64,000 nucleotides of DNA from Planctomycetota bacterium. GTDB lineage: Bacteria > Planctomycetota > Phycisphaerae > Phycisphaerales > UBA1924. A model generated the notes under the pieces. It saw only the letters and a list, made by a program, of their open reading frames with translations, was not told where the DNA came from and made no database searches. Positions 27,087-36,492 of this stretch are shown here, piece after piece. The stretch is from NCBI GenBank assembly GCA_020831805.1, contig JAFIFX010000003.1, positions 62,001 through 126,000 of the forward strand. The letters run 5' to 3'. Both the position numbers and the translations under genes were made by a program. Each line of letters starts with the position of its first letter. Positions within the stretch are counted from its first letter, which is position 1.

Positions 27087-27746
27087 ATGCGCCCGCACAT
27101 GCTCGTCATCTCGCTGGTCCTCACCCTGCTCACCCTCGGGCTGATCCTCTTCCTCGTCGCGACCTACAAGCCCCCGGCGGGCGTGCTCAGCGACGGCCAG
27201 GGCAGCATCACCCGCATCCCCGACGAGCCCGGGGTCAACCCCTACGCCGACTTCCATGTCCCCGAGTTCGAGTTGATCGACCGAAACGGAGATCCCATCA
27301 CCCACGCCGCCCTCGACGGCCGCTACACCGTGCTGGACTTCTTCTTCAGCTCCTGCCCGCTCTGGTGCCCCGGCATGACCGCCGCCATGGCCCGCGTCCA
27401 GAACGAGACCGCGGGCACCAGCGCACGGCTCATGTCCGTTTCCATCGACGGCGAGGTCGACACCCCGGCCATCATCAGCCGCTACGCCAACGACTACGGC
27501 GCCGACCCCGAACGCTGGGACTTTGTCACCGGGGATCCCGATGTGGTCGCCGACATCGTCCGCAACGGCCTGCGCTTCGAGATCGGCGATGAGAGCATCG
27601 ACCCCCGCACCGGCGGCCGCATCATCGACCACCCCACCCGCCTGATCCTCGTCGGCCCCGACCGGCGCGTGGTCGGTCTCTACCGCTTCGACGACCCGGA
27701 CGACATCGAAGAACTGATCGCCGCCGTCAAGCGTCTGGCCCCGTGA
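27087..27746 (+). CDS. SCO1/SenC-type copper chaperone for cytochrome oxidase
   Basis: 219 residues. An N-terminal membrane anchor (~5-26) is followed by a thioredoxin-like domain. The copper ligands are all present: CPLWC (Cys90, Cys94, a CxxxC motif) in FFFSSCPLWCPGM, and His182 in IIDHPTRLI. It delivers copper to the CuA centre of cytochrome c oxidase or acts as its thiol reductase. It is the last gene of the ctaB-ABC-SCO operon, 15 nt after the permease. Its 3' end overlaps the convergent DUF429 gene by 20 bp. Confidence 0.93.
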   Translation: MRPHMLVISLVLTLLTLGLILFLVATYKPPAGVLSDGQGSITRIPDEPGVNPYADFHVPEFELIDRNGDPITHAALDGRYTVLDFFFSSCPLWCPGMTAAMARVQNETAGTSARLMSVSIDGEVDTPAIISRYANDYGADPERWDFVTGDPDVVADIVRNGLRFEIGDESIDPRTGGRIIDHPTRLILVGPDRRVVGLYRFDDPDDIEELIAAVKRLAP

Positions 27747-28464
27747 CGATCCCCGGGCTCGCACGCCCGTCCCGGTAGACCATCTCCATCGCCAACCCCA
27801 GCCCGTCGCGTTCGGGACGTTCGGGCAGCGTCCTCAGCGAATCGTCCCACAACCCCGCCGCAGTCGCCGCGCACACCATCGCGTCGACCACATCATCCGG
27901 TTGGGTCGCTCCGCGCGGCAGCGTACGCAGCCCCTCGGCGACCAGGTCAGCCGCCCCCGGCACGAACCGCTCCAGCACAGCCACGCGCGCCGCGAATCCT
28001 TCCGGTGTCTTCTTGTTCTCGCCGATCACCGCCCCCCCGAGCCCCCAGAAGCAGATCTCCGGGTGGCACTCGCGCACCACACCGGCCAGCCTCGGCTGAT
28101 CCCGCAGCGCGTGATCGACCTCGCGGATCTTCGGCATGATGTTCCACATCTGCTTGGACAGCCCCTTGTCCGAAAGTTCCCGCGACCGGGCATTCGCGTT
28201 CACGTAATCCACGCACCCGAACACCCCCCGCGCTGGCGTGAGAAACACCCGCGCGTTCCACCGTCCCAGCACCCGCTTGGCCGCCAGATCCACCGGACGC
28301 AGGCCCCCGTCGGCCAGCCCGATCGGCATGTCCACGCAGCATAACCCGCAATCAGCCCCGACGGCCTCCAGCCGCTCCAGCAGCCTGAACGAAACCGCCC
28401 CACCGCCGATCTCGCAGCACACCCAGCCTCCTCGGCACCCATCCAATCCAGCAACAACCCGCAT
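27727..28464 (-). CDS. DUF429 family protein (predicted RNase H-like nuclease)
   Basis: 245 residues. N-terminal VAGLDGCRGGWV carries the first acidic residue of the RNase H-like fold, and CCVDMPIGLADGG the second. Later RECHPEICFWGLGG, KKTPEGFAAR and QPDDVVDAMVCAATA complete the DUF429 pattern with conserved acidic positions. The enzymatic activity of this family is not established. It lies directly after dnaK on the same strand, beyond a strong terminator, and overlaps the SCO gene 3' end tail to tail. Confidence 0.85.
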   Translation of the reverse strand: MRVVAGLDGCRGGWVCCEIGGGAVSFRLLERLEAVGADCGLCCVDMPIGLADGGLRPVDLAAKRVLGRWNARVFLTPARGVFGCVDYVNANARSRELSDKGLSKQMWNIMPKIREVDHALRDQPRLAGVVRECHPEICFWGLGGAVIGENKKTPEGFAARVAVLERFVPGAADLVAEGLRTLPRGATQPDDVVDAMVCAATAAGLWDDSLRTLPERPERDGLGLAMEMVYRDGRASPGIVTGPDA

Positions 28465-28493
28465 CCGTCCACCCCTGGTCTCTGATGGCGGTC

Positions 28494-28528
28494 CAAAGAA
28501 AACGCCCGGGGCATCGTACCCCGGGCGT
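28494..28528 (-). terminator. Intrinsic terminator of dnaK
   Basis: On the minus strand a 10-bp stem ACGCCCGGGG/CCCCGGGCGT with a 7-nt loop is followed by TTTTCTTT. It starts 25 nt after the dnaK stop and ends 30 nt before the DUF429 start. Confidence 0.88.
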
Positions 28529-28552
28529 CTGAAATCCCTGGTCCGTCAAGGA

Positions 28553-30463
28553 TTACTTGTCGTCTTCCTTGACCTCGTACTCCGCGTCGATCACATCATC
28601 GCCGCTCGACGACCCGCCGGGCCCGGGCTCCGCGGGGCCGCCCGCGGCCTGCTGGCCGGCGCTCTGCTCGTAGATCGCCTTTCCGAGCTCCATCGAGGCG
28701 TTCTCGAGCTCCTTGAGCGCGGCCTCGATCACTTCCTTCGTGACCGAGTCATCCTTGACCTTGCCCTCGAGGTTGGAGACCGCGCTCTCGATCTTCGACC
28801 GGATCTCCGACGACACCTTGTCGCCGTGCTCGTCCAGGCTCTTGCGGGTCGCCGCGACCATCGCATCGGCCCGGTTCTTCAGATCGACCAGTTCGCGCCG
28901 CTTGCGGTCTTCCTCCGCATGGGCCTCGGCGTCGGCCTTCATCTTCTCGATCTCGTCCGAGTTGAGCCCGCCCGAGTTTTCGATCCGGATGTCCGCCTTC
29001 TTCCCCGTCTTCTTCTCGGTCGCCGTCACCTGCAGGATGCCGTTGGCGTCCAGGGCGAACTCGACCTCGATCTGCGGCACGCCGCGCGGCGCCGGCGGGA
29101 TGTCCGCCAGCTCGAACATGCCCAGCGTCCGGTTGTCCTTGGCGAACTCACGCTCGCCCTGCAGGACATGGATCTGCACGCTGGTCTGGTTGTCCGCGGC
29201 GGTCGAGAAGGTCTCCTTCCGGCTCGTCGGGATGGTCGTGTTCTTCTCGATGAGCTTGGTCATCACGCCGCCCATCGTCTCGACGCCCAGGCTCAGCGGG
29301 GTCACATCCAGCAGCAGCACATCCTTCACGCTGCCCGACAGCACGCCACCCTGAATCGCCGCCCCGATCGCCACGACCTCGTCCGGGTTGACGCTCTTGT
29401 TCGGGGCCTTGCCGAAGATCTCCTTGGCGATCGCCTGCACCCGCGGCATGCGGGTCGATCCGCCGACCAGCACGACCTCGTCGATCTTGCTCGCGTCCAT
29501 CCCCGCGTCCTTCAGCGCGTCCACGCACGGCTTCTTCAGCCGCTCGAACAGGCTGTCGCACAGCGACTCGAACTTCGATCGGCTCAGCGTCTCCTGGAGG
29601 TGCTTCGGGCCCTCGTTCGTCGCCGTGATGAACGGCAGGTTGATCGTCGTCTCCTGCGAGTTGGACAGCTCGATCTTGGCCTTCTCCGCGGCCTCCTTGA
29701 GCCGCTGCATCGCCATCGGGTCGCCGGAGAGGTCCACGCCCTCTTTCTGCTTGAACTGGCTGACGAGGTGGTTGATCAGCACCTGGTCCCAGTCGTCGCC
29801 GCCGAGGTGGGTGTCGCCGTTGGTGCTCAGCACCTCGAACACCCCGTCGCCGACATCCAGGATCGACACATCGAAGGTGCCGCCACCGAGGTCGAACACC
29901 GCGATCTTCTCGTTGGCCTTCTTCTCCAGCCCGTACGCCAGCGCGGCCGCCGTCGGCTCGTTGATGATCCGCTTGACCGTCAGGCCCGCGATCTCGCCCG
30001 CGTCCTTGGTCGCCTGGCGCTGCGCGTCGTTGAAGTATGCGGGAACCGTGATGACCGCCTCGGTCACCGCCTCGCCCAGGTAGTCCTCCGCCGTCCGCTT
30101 CAGCTCGCCTAGGATCATCGCCGAGATCTGCTGCGGCGTGTACTCCTCGCCCCGGATCTTGACCTTCACGAAGTCCTTGGCCGAGCCGAAGACCTCGTAG
30201 GGCACCAGCTTCTCCTCGCTGGCCACCTCCTCGTGGCGCCGGCCCATGAACCGTTTGATCGAGAAGACCGTGTTCCGCGGGTTCGTCACCTGCTGGTGCT
30301 TGGCCTGCTGGCCCACCAGTCGCTCACCCTTCTCGGTGAAACCCACCACCGACGGCGTCGTCCGGTTGCCGGACGAGTTGATCAGAACCTTCGGGGTGTC
30401 CCCCTCCATCACGGCCACCACCGAGTTCGTGGTGCCCAGGTCAATGCCGATGATCTTGCCCAT
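28553..30463 (-). CDS. dnaK: Molecular chaperone DnaK (Hsp70)
   Basis: 636 residues, full length. The ATPase domain (~1-380) has [48 protein letters not shown] and [11 protein letters not shown]. The substrate domain has [11 protein letters not shown], and the lid ends with [15 protein letters not shown]. It folds and protects proteins with DnaJ and GrpE, neither of which is in the window. The start at 30463 is supported by AAGGAGG 6 nt upstream; eight more upstream codons are in frame but carry that site. No CIRCE-type inverted repeat was seen in the 172-nt leader. Confidence 0.98.
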   Translation of the reverse strand: MGKIIGIDLGTTNSVVAVMEGDTPKVLINSSGNRTTPSVVGFTEKGERLVGQQAKHQQVTNPRNTVFSIKRFMGRRHEEVASEEKLVPYEVFGSAKDFVKVKIRGEEYTPQQISAMILGELKRTAEDYLGEAVTEAVITVPAYFNDAQRQATKDAGEIAGLTVKRIINEPTAAALAYGLEKKANEKIAVFDLGGGTFDVSILDVGDGVFEVLSTNGDTHLGGDDWDQVLINHLVSQFKQKEGVDLSGDPMAMQRLKEAAEKAKIELSNSQETTINLPFITATNEGPKHLQETLSRSKFESLCDSLFERLKKPCVDALKDAGMDASKIDEVVLVGGSTRMPRVQAIAKEIFGKAPNKSVNPDEVVAIGAAIQGGVLSGSVKDVLLLDVTPLSLGVETMGGVMTKLIEKNTTIPTSRKETFSTAADNQTSVQIHVLQGEREFAKDNRTLGMFELADIPPAPRGVPQIEVEFALDANGILQVTATEKKTGKKADIRIENSGGLNSDEIEKMKADAEAHAEEDRKRRELVDLKNRADAMVAATRKSLDEHGDKVSSEIRSKIESAVSNLEGKVKDDSVTKEVIEAALKELENASMELGKAIYEQSAGQQAAGGPAEPGPGGSSSGDDVIDAEYEVKEDDK

Positions 30464-30635
30464 CTGGAGCCTCCTTCCGCCGCCCACCCCGGATGGGGCG
30501 GAACGACTCTCCGTGTCCTAATGCAACCACGATGCCAGAAATCTGTGCGGCTCAGACCTCCACGAGCCTCCGGCCATCCTCTCGATCCCCGCCGATCCGT
30601 CCGGATCTCGCCCGCTCCCTGCCGATCTGGCAGCC

Positions 30636-32156
30636 TCAGCCCGGCGGCCTCGGCCCCCGCCGGCCCGCCTGCCGCCACGCCGCCACCGCCCCGAGGGCGG
30701 TGAACAGCAGCGAGGAGGTCGCGAACATCCCGTGCCGGGCCCCCTTCCAGTTGTGATACCACCACTCATCCCAGTGGCCCGTACCTCCCCACCAGTTCCA
30801 GTTGATCACCGTGATCGGGAATGACAGCGACCAGTGCACCCCGATCGTCACCGCCGCCGCCATGAACGCCAGCGCCGGCGAGCCGACCCGCCCGACCCGC
30901 CAGACGACCGCCCCCACGATCCCTCCGATCAGCCACACAAACAGATCAAACCGCTGTTGCCACCCAAAGGCCCGGTTCGTCGCCCACACCACCCCGACCC
31001 ACACCGCCGCGCAGGCCAAGCCGATCGCCAGACCCGCCCCCAACGCCAGCCAGGGGCGTCGCACATCCGCCTGCGGTTCCGGATCCGGCGGCAGCACCGC
31101 CAGGTCCGCCTCCTCGCGGTACCGGCCGACCCGGTGCAGGTACGCGGCCACCCGCCGCTGGGCCGCCCCGTCCCACGCCAGGCCGATCCCTTCATGGACC
31201 CGTCCCATCACCCCCATCGGATCCGCGACCAGATCCTCATACCGAACCCGCACCACCCGCCCCGGATCGATCCCGGCCAACTCCGCGTCCCGCTTGGCCT
31301 CGGTCTCGTCAAACTCCGAAACGATCCGCCGGCGCAGGGTCTCCTCGTCCGGCCCGTCCGCCAGCGCGTGCGCCGCCAGCGACCGGTGCATGCCCAGGTT
31401 TGACCGGACGACCGCCTCCCGGTCACGATTGATGGACACGAACCGAACCTTTCCGACGAACAGCGCGTCCAGCTCCGCCACCCGCGCCGTGTGGCTCGGC
31501 GTCTTGAGCACCAGCACCCTGTCCCCACGGAACCGCGTGACCTTCCAGCAGAACATTGCCGTCAGCGACCGCCACCGGCGCAGTCGCCGCTCATCGAGCC
31601 CATCCAGCCCGTGCCATGCCCGCTCCCGCGCCCACACCCGCTCGCCCGGGAACACAAACCGCCCCGCCAGCGTCGACGCCCCGCCCCAGGTCGCCAGCGC
31701 GAAGTCGTCCTCCGCCGGCCACGACGGCCCGAACCCCACCCCGTCCTGCGGCCGCGTCGAACCCAGGAAGGGCGTCAGCATGAACCGCGCCAGCGACCAG
31801 CTCAGCCACCAGCCTGGCCCCACCAGGCACTGGTACCACCGCGGCGTGACCACCCGCCCATCGCACGCCAGCAGGTTGTGCAGGTGCGTCGTCCCCGATC
31901 GGTAGTACCCCAGCACCACCACCACGCCCGGCCCGTGCTCGAACCGCGGCCGAGCCCCGCCGAACTTCGCCAGCCGCACCGGCCACAGCAGCAGCCGCTC
32001 GGGCATCGTCAGCACGGTCCCGACCCAACTCGTGAACAGGCAGAACCCCAGCCGCAGCCAGTAACGGGGCCGGACCCCGCCCGAACCGGCCAGCATCTGC
32101 GCCCACACATCCAGCGGGGCGAGCGCCAACAGGTGCGCGACAGGCCGCCGGATCAT
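30636..32156 (-). CDS. Sulfotransferase-like protein with C-terminal membrane domain
   Basis: About 506 residues (start MIRRPVAHLL; an upstream GTG would add 16). A PAPS-dependent sulfotransferase core occupies ~80-360. The 5'-phosphosulfate loop is VLGYYRSGTTHLHNLL, the substrate/catalytic segment is VLKTPSHTARV, and the 3'-phosphate site is VSINRDREAVVRSNLGMHRS. From ~380 on there are four hydrophobic segments (LALGAGLAIGLACAAVWVGV, LFVWLIGGIVGAVVW, LAFMAAAVTIGVHWS and FATSSLLFTALGAVAAW) with a Trp-rich loop. This fusion is unusual. It may sulfate a membrane lipid or surface glycan; the acceptor is unknown. Confidence 0.82.
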   Translation of the reverse strand: MIRRPVAHLLALAPLDVWAQMLAGSGGVRPRYWLRLGFCLFTSWVGTVLTMPERLLLWPVRLAKFGGARPRFEHGPGVVVVLGYYRSGTTHLHNLLACDGRVVTPRWYQCLVGPGWWLSWSLARFMLTPFLGSTRPQDGVGFGPSWPAEDDFALATWGGASTLAGRFVFPGERVWARERAWHGLDGLDERRLRRWRSLTAMFCWKVTRFRGDRVLVLKTPSHTARVAELDALFVGKVRFVSINRDREAVVRSNLGMHRSLAAHALADGPDEETLRRRIVSEFDETEAKRDAELAGIDPGRVVRVRYEDLVADPMGVMGRVHEGIGLAWDGAAQRRVAAYLHRVGRYREEADLAVLPPDPEPQADVRRPWLALGAGLAIGLACAAVWVGVVWATNRAFGWQQRFDLFVWLIGGIVGAVVWRVGRVGSPALAFMAAAVTIGVHWSLSFPITVINWNWWGGTGHWDEWWYHNWKGARHGMFATSSLLFTALGAVAAWRQAGRRGPRPPG

Positions 32157-32226
32157 GCCATCCAAAGCCGCGGGCGTACGCACGCGACCCCCGCACGCGA
32201 CCACGCCGCCCCCGGAGCCGCCCCGC

Positions 32227-33390
32227 TCACCCGTTCCACTTCATCAGGTCCGGCCCGGTGTACGCCGCACGCGGCCGGATCAGCCGGTTGTTCGCGTGCT
32301 GCTCCATCACATGCGCGGCCCAGCCCGACACCCGCGACGCCACGAAGATCGGCGTGTACTGCGGCACAGGGATGCCCATCGTGAAGTACGTCATCCCGCA
32401 CGGGAAGTCCACATTGGGATAGATCTTCTTCTCGTCTTCCATGATCTTCTGGACCGCCTCGCCCAGCTCGAACAGCTTGACGAACTCCGGCCCACGCTTC
32501 TCGGCCGCCTTGCGCCCCAGCCCGTGCAGGATCGGCGCCCGGTGATCGCCGTTCTTGTAGACGCGATGCCCGAAGCCCATCAGCTTGCGCTTCTCGACGA
32601 AGGCTTTCTGCATCCAGTCGGCGATCTTCTTCGGGTCGTTCTCAGGCCCGATGTCCCGGCGGATGTCGCTGAGCATCTCCATCGCCGCCTCGTTCGCCCC
32701 GCCGTGCAGGGGGCCCTTGAGGGCCGCGATGCCCCCCACGATCGCCCCGTGCATGTCCGCCAGCGTGCCCGCGATCACCCGGGCCGTGAAGGTCGAAGCG
32801 TTGTAATCGTGCTCGGCGTAGAGGATGAGCGACACATCCATCACCTTCTCGTCCTCGGCCGACGGCTTCTGACCGGTCATCATCCACAGCAAATTGCCCG
32901 CGTGGGAGAGCGAGGCGTCGGGCGCGACAAAGTCCTTGCCCTCGATCGCGTTCTGCATGTGCCCGATGATCGTCGGCACCTTCGCCAGGATCCGCTTGGC
33001 CTTGCGCAGGTTCGCCTCCGCCGAGTTGTCCTGGCAGTCCGGGTCAAAGTGCCCGCACACCGACACCGCCGTCCGCAGGATGTCCATCGGCACCGCGGCG
33101 TGCTTGTTGACCAGCTCCCCCGCGTGCCGCAGGTTCTGCTTGACCATCTCGGGGATGTCCCGCTCGGCGATCAGTTCCTTCTTGAACCGCGCCAGCTCGT
33201 CCTTCGACGGTTTATGCCCCTCGAGCAGCAGGAACGCGACTTCCTCGAAGGTCGCGTTCGCTGCCAGGTCCGCGATCTCATACCCCCGGTAGATCAACGC
33301 CGACTGCTCGACATTGCAGATCGCCGTCTCTCCGGCGATCACACCCTCAAGTCCCTTGACGACAGGCGCTTCCGTACCAGCAGTGGCCAT
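32227..33390 (-). CDS. Citrate synthase / 2-methylcitrate synthase
   Basis: 387 residues, the short form of the family. It condenses oxaloacetate with acetyl-CoA, or with propionyl-CoA if it acts as PrpC. Catalytic residues are in place: His in GPLHGGANE, His in GFGHRVYK and Asp in PNVDFPCG. IYRGYEIADLA, LYAEHDYNAST and IRPRAAYTGP are family signatures. The ATG is set by GGGAG 6 nt upstream and by an N-terminus matching relatives. prpB and prpD homologues lie 6 and 9 kb away, so a methylcitrate-cycle role is plausible. GFGHR, rather than PrpC's GFGHP, is equally consistent with an ordinary citrate synthase. Confidence 0.93.
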   Translation of the reverse strand: MATAGTEAPVVKGLEGVIAGETAICNVEQSALIYRGYEIADLAANATFEEVAFLLLEGHKPSKDELARFKKELIAERDIPEMVKQNLRHAGELVNKHAAVPMDILRTAVSVCGHFDPDCQDNSAEANLRKAKRILAKVPTIIGHMQNAIEGKDFVAPDASLSHAGNLLWMMTGQKPSAEDEKVMDVSLILYAEHDYNASTFTARVIAGTLADMHGAIVGGIAALKGPLHGGANEAAMEMLSDIRRDIGPENDPKKIADWMQKAFVEKRKLMGFGHRVYKNGDHRAPILHGLGRKAAEKRGPEFVKLFELGEAVQKIMEDEKKIYPNVDFPCGMTYFTMGIPVPQYTPIFVASRVSGWAAHVMEQHANNRLIRPRAAYTGPDLMKWNG

Positions 33391-33625
33391 TTTAAACTCC
33401 CTCAGTTCATTTCTGAATGGCCATTCTAGGCGAGGGCGGATACAGCCAATCACCCCAAACCGGCACCCCAAAAAGACTAAAACGGATAGAAATATAGATT
33501 TTCCCGCCGAAGTTCTTGTTCCGAAGCGCCAGCCGTGTCAGAATTGGACGGTGGGTGTTGGTCGATGCCCCCGAGAAGCCTCCGCGGCCTCGGAAGGGCG
33601 AGTCTTTCTGAAAGGGTGGTGGCCG

Positions 33626-35059
33626 ATGAAACTGCATCGCACATTTTCGGCTTTGGAGACGGGGAGAATCTTCTTCTTCAGTATCGGCCTGCTCACTTCC
33701 AGTGTGATCGCGCAACACCCCGATCCCTGTGAGCGGACATGGACCGCTTTGGGAACCGGATTGCCGGATATCCCGCCGTCGCCAAACGATGTTTGGACGA
33801 TGGCGATTTTCGATGACGGAACAGGTCCCGCATTGTTTGTTGGCGGTCGGTTCACGACCGTGGGCGGTCAAGCTCTCAATCGGATCGCGAAGTGGGACGG
33901 CGCAAGCTGGACCTCGCTGGGTACAGGCCTCAGCGGCCCTGCGTGGGCCATGAAAGTGTTTGATGACGGCTCGGGCCCGGCCCTGTTCGTGGGAGGATTC
34001 TTCGAGCAGGCGGGCGGCAAGACGGTCAACAGCATCGCGAAGTGGGACGGCAACGACTGGCATCCGCTCGGATCTGGCATCATCGCGGATTACCCGTGGG
34101 TGTACGACATCGAAGTCTTTGACGACGGATCCGGTCCATCTCTGTACATCGCTGGCGATTTTATCACCGAAGACACCGAGCCGATTCACTCGGTCGCCCG
34201 CTGGGACGGACAGCAATGGAGCCAGGTCGGCGATGGCCTCGGTGATATCGTAAACACGCTTGTGGTCTTTGATGATGGAAGCGGGCCTGCGTTGTTTGCC
34301 GGCGGCGATTTCGCCATCCGCGCCGATCCAGCAAACATCGCTGCCTCGGTAGCGAAGTGGAATGGATCAGAGTGGCAGAGACCGGAACTCGGAGCCCGAG
34401 GCCTGTGGGGCCACGCCTTGGCCCTGGAAGTCTTTGACGACGGCACCGGAAGCGCACTCTACGCAGCCGGCTTCCAGGTTGGCACTACAGGGAGCGGGCA
34501 GGAAAACCAAATCGTCAAGTGGGATGGCAGCCAGTGGTCACCTGTGCGCGATTCCGTGCCGACGATCTCTGGTTTCCAGACGACGATCTATGCTTTGAAG
34601 TCCTTCGATGACGGCCACGGAGAAAAACTTTACGTGGGCGGCTTCTTTACGCACTTCGGTCATGTTGAAACGCCCGGGATCGCCAAGTGGGACGGAGTGT
34701 GGTGGTCAGGCGTCGGAGATGGTCTCACACTGGTGCCGCAGCCGCCCGGCGCATTCTCGCGAGTTCGGGCTCTCCTTGGATCGAAGAACGACGGTGCCGC
34801 AGACCTGTTCGCAGGCGGCAACAACCTGGAGAACAGCACGACACTTCCTTCAAGACGAGGAGTCGCAAGATGGGGCTGCATCATCTACTGCCCAGCCGAC
34901 CTGAATCAAGACGGACAGGTCAACTTCTTTGATGTCAGCCTGTTTGTCCGCCTCTTTCTCGACGGCGACCCCGCCGCGGATATCAATCAAGACGGCATGC
35001 TCGACTTCAATGACTTCGCCGCCTTCCTGGATCTCTTTACGACCCCGTGCGCGTTCTAG
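33626..35059 (+). CDS. Secreted beta-propeller-like repeat protein with C-terminal dockerin-like module
   Basis: 477 residues. A signal peptide ends near SSVIAQ (~30). Six to seven tandem repeats of ~50 residues follow, each with the pattern FDDGsGpaLFvGG-F...N-IAKWDG-W--LG-G, which suggests a Kelch/seven-bladed-like propeller. The C-terminus has two EF-hand-like loops, DLNQDGQVNFFD and DINQDGMLDFND, separated by a helix with DGDPAAD, flanked by CPAD and TPCAF. The same module closes the M14 carboxypeptidase at 50.3 kb. The gene looks less GC-rich than its surroundings. It probably binds or displays extracellularly; no enzymatic site is seen. AAAGGG precedes the ATG. Confidence 0.8.
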   Translation: MKLHRTFSALETGRIFFFSIGLLTSSVIAQHPDPCERTWTALGTGLPDIPPSPNDVWTMAIFDDGTGPALFVGGRFTTVGGQALNRIAKWDGASWTSLGTGLSGPAWAMKVFDDGSGPALFVGGFFEQAGGKTVNSIAKWDGNDWHPLGSGIIADYPWVYDIEVFDDGSGPSLYIAGDFITEDTEPIHSVARWDGQQWSQVGDGLGDIVNTLVVFDDGSGPALFAGGDFAIRADPANIAASVAKWNGSEWQRPELGARGLWGHALALEVFDDGTGSALYAAGFQVGTTGSGQENQIVKWDGSQWSPVRDSVPTISGFQTTIYALKSFDDGHGEKLYVGGFFTHFGHVETPGIAKWDGVWWSGVGDGLTLVPQPPGAFSRVRALLGSKNDGAADLFAGGNNLENSTTLPSRRGVARWGCIIYCPADLNQDGQVNFFDVSLFVRLFLDGDPAADINQDGMLDFNDFAAFLDLFTTPCAF

Positions 35060-35380
35060 CGACGAGTTCCTCAAGGCGTATCGGCTTCTCATTTCAAAGC
35101 ACAAGCTCTTGTTGCAGCGCGAGTTCGTGTGGGCTGTGTTTCGCTTTCGCTCCGCGTCTTCTGGCATCTTTCTGCCGTCGTGCTGATCCTGCACGACCCC
35201 GCACGATCAACGCCGCCGAGACCTTGCTAGGTACCTCCGCGTGCCCGCGGCGATCTCAGCCCTGACCTTGTCGTAAATCCACGATTCAGATTGGCGTACA
35301 AACCAATCCTGCCCGCCCCGCTATCCACAATCACCCCCGCCCGACGCCGCAGCAACCACCCCGCTTCCGGGTGCCCCGTC

Positions 35381-35428
35381 CACAGATCTTTGGAATCAAG
35401 CGATCGCCTGACACAGATCCGTGGAATC
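35381..35428. promoter_or_regulatory. Direct repeat upstream of cysteine-rich gene 1 (candidate activator site)
   Basis: The 17-bp site CACAGATCTTTGGAATC (35381-35397) and CACAGATCCGTGGAATC (35412-35428) differ at two bases and start 31 bp apart, three helical turns. The distal copy lies 71 bp upstream of the -35. The equivalent position before gene 2 has the palindrome CACAGATCTGTG. Confidence 0.45.
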
Positions 35429-35451
35429 TGCACCAAACCTGGCGGCAACCC

Positions 35452-35479
35452 TTGCAACACGACGCGTCTTCGGTACCTT
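35452..35479 (+). promoter_or_regulatory. Sigma70-like promoter of cysteine-rich gene 1
   Basis: -35 TTGCAA (35452-35457), 16-bp spacer and -10 TACCTT (35474-35479), followed by GGCGATG. The paralogue at 36565-36592 keeps the same spacer length, the same GTAC-TTGGCGATG block and nearly the same distance to its ATG (96 nt against 97 nt). That conservation supports function. Confidence 0.65.
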
Positions 35480-35582
35480 GGCGATGACGCCGGCCGGCGA
35501 TCCACAACACGGACCGTGTGCCGAGCCGGGTGTTCCGGACCCGGCGCACGATCACGATCATTCTTCGCAGAGGAGACACACC

Positions 35583-36362
35583 ATGAAACTTCTGGCATCG
35601 CTCGGCGCATTCGCGTTCTCGGCTTCGATCGCCCTCGGATGGAGCCTGCCCACCAACATTACCGCCAGCCACGGCCCCCTCGCCAACGCCGCCGCCGCCG
35701 AGCGCCTGGCGGCCGAGGACCTCCGCGGCGACGACCTCGCCGCCGCCCCACTCTGTCTGACCAACTTCAGCAAGGACGACTGTCAGGGCGTCGTCGAGCC
35801 CGGACACTACAGCGTCACCGGCTGCGATATCACCGGATGCCGCACCATCGTCGTCCGCGGGGCCGTCCACGAGTTCCGCCTGGACAGCAGCGGCCTGCTC
35901 TGCGGCGGTCCCACCAGCCCCTGCATCCAGCGCTGCGACGAGTTCCCCGACGGCCGCATGACCCTCAAGTTCAACTATGTCCTCCGCGCTGACTCCTGCT
36001 GCCCCTACCGCGGCTCCTGGGAGGGTGAATGGCGCTTCGTCGCCGACACCGGAGCGATCTTCGTCGGCACCGCCCACGGCACCATCGGCGTCGGCACCAA
36101 CCGCTCTTCCAACTGCCAGGCCGCCAACGACGACTGCGAGCGTTGCTACGATGTCAGCCTCGTCGACGGCCGCTACTTCATCGGCGTCGAAGGCTCCTTC
36201 CGCGGCGAGTCGCTCTTCACCACCATCTACGGCCCCAACGAGCTCAACTTCACCATGGACTCCCATTGGATCGTCAAGGCCGACCAGCCGCACCCCTTCC
36301 GCAACGCCTTCCGCACCCTCGGCCGCTACGACGGCGTCCACATCCGCAAGTCCTGCCCGTGA
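35583..36362 (+). CDS. Secreted cysteine-rich protein, paralogue 1 (unknown family)
   Basis: 259 residues. The Sec signal is MKLLASLGAFAFSASIALG (cleavage near G19-W20), then comes a low-complexity Ala/Glu linker (~28-55) and a cysteine-rich domain (~57-259) with 13 Cys. Landmarks are LCLTNFSKDDCQGVVEPG, CDITGCRTIVVRGAV, CDEFPDGR, DSCCPYRGSWEGEW, GTIGVGTNR, CERCYDVS and NFTMDSHWI. All 13 cysteines and most landmarks are kept in the tandem paralogue at 36695. Alternating strands suggest a disulfide-rich beta fold. It has its own promoter and a very strong terminator, so it is a single-gene unit. I do not recognise the family; a secreted structural or binding role is a guess. Confidence 0.8.
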   Translation: MKLLASLGAFAFSASIALGWSLPTNITASHGPLANAAAAERLAAEDLRGDDLAAAPLCLTNFSKDDCQGVVEPGHYSVTGCDITGCRTIVVRGAVHEFRLDSSGLLCGGPTSPCIQRCDEFPDGRMTLKFNYVLRADSCCPYRGSWEGEWRFVADTGAIFVGTAHGTIGVGTNRSSNCQAANDDCERCYDVSLVDGRYFIGVEGSFRGESLFTTIYGPNELNFTMDSHWIVKADQPHPFRNAFRTLGRYDGVHIRKSCP

Positions 36363-36412
36363 TCTCCATACACCGCCACGGTACCTCATAGGCTCCGGAC
36401 GGTGACACAAGG

Positions 36413-36445
36413 CCGCGGCCCGCGTCAAAGCGGGCCGCGGTTTTT
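36413..36445 (+). terminator. Intrinsic terminator of cysteine-rich gene 1
   Basis: A perfect 11-bp stem CCGCGGCCCGC/GCGGGCCGCGG with loop GTCAAA is followed by five T. It starts 51 nt after the stop codon. Confidence 0.92.
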
Positions 36446-36492
36446 CTACAGTCGCTCGCCCGCCGTTCCCAACCTATTCCGGGCATGCCTGC

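Larger units (their letters stand above)
35060..35582. other. Intergenic region with duplicated promoter block
   Basis: 523 nt without a convincing gene. 35060-35364 shows nothing recognisable. 35365-35486 holds a TTCCGGG/CACAGATC block, a second CACAGATC copy and a -35/-10 pair that recur in front of the next paralogue at 36477-36599. Confidence 0.5.

Noticed and set aside
28238..30112. 624-codon plus-strand open frame
   Set aside because: It is antisense to dnaK and DUF429; the reading frame opposite a high-GC gene stays open by codon bias.
33391..33625. Specific promoter calls in the AT-rich divergent gap between citrate synthase and the propeller gene
   Set aside because: The stretch around 33475-33515 is clearly AT-rich, but several overlapping -10 candidates exist and no -35 supports one over another.
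35060..35364. Remnant gene or mobile element in the gap after the propeller protein
   Set aside because: No frame gives recognisable protein and no terminal inverted repeats or transposase fragments are visible.
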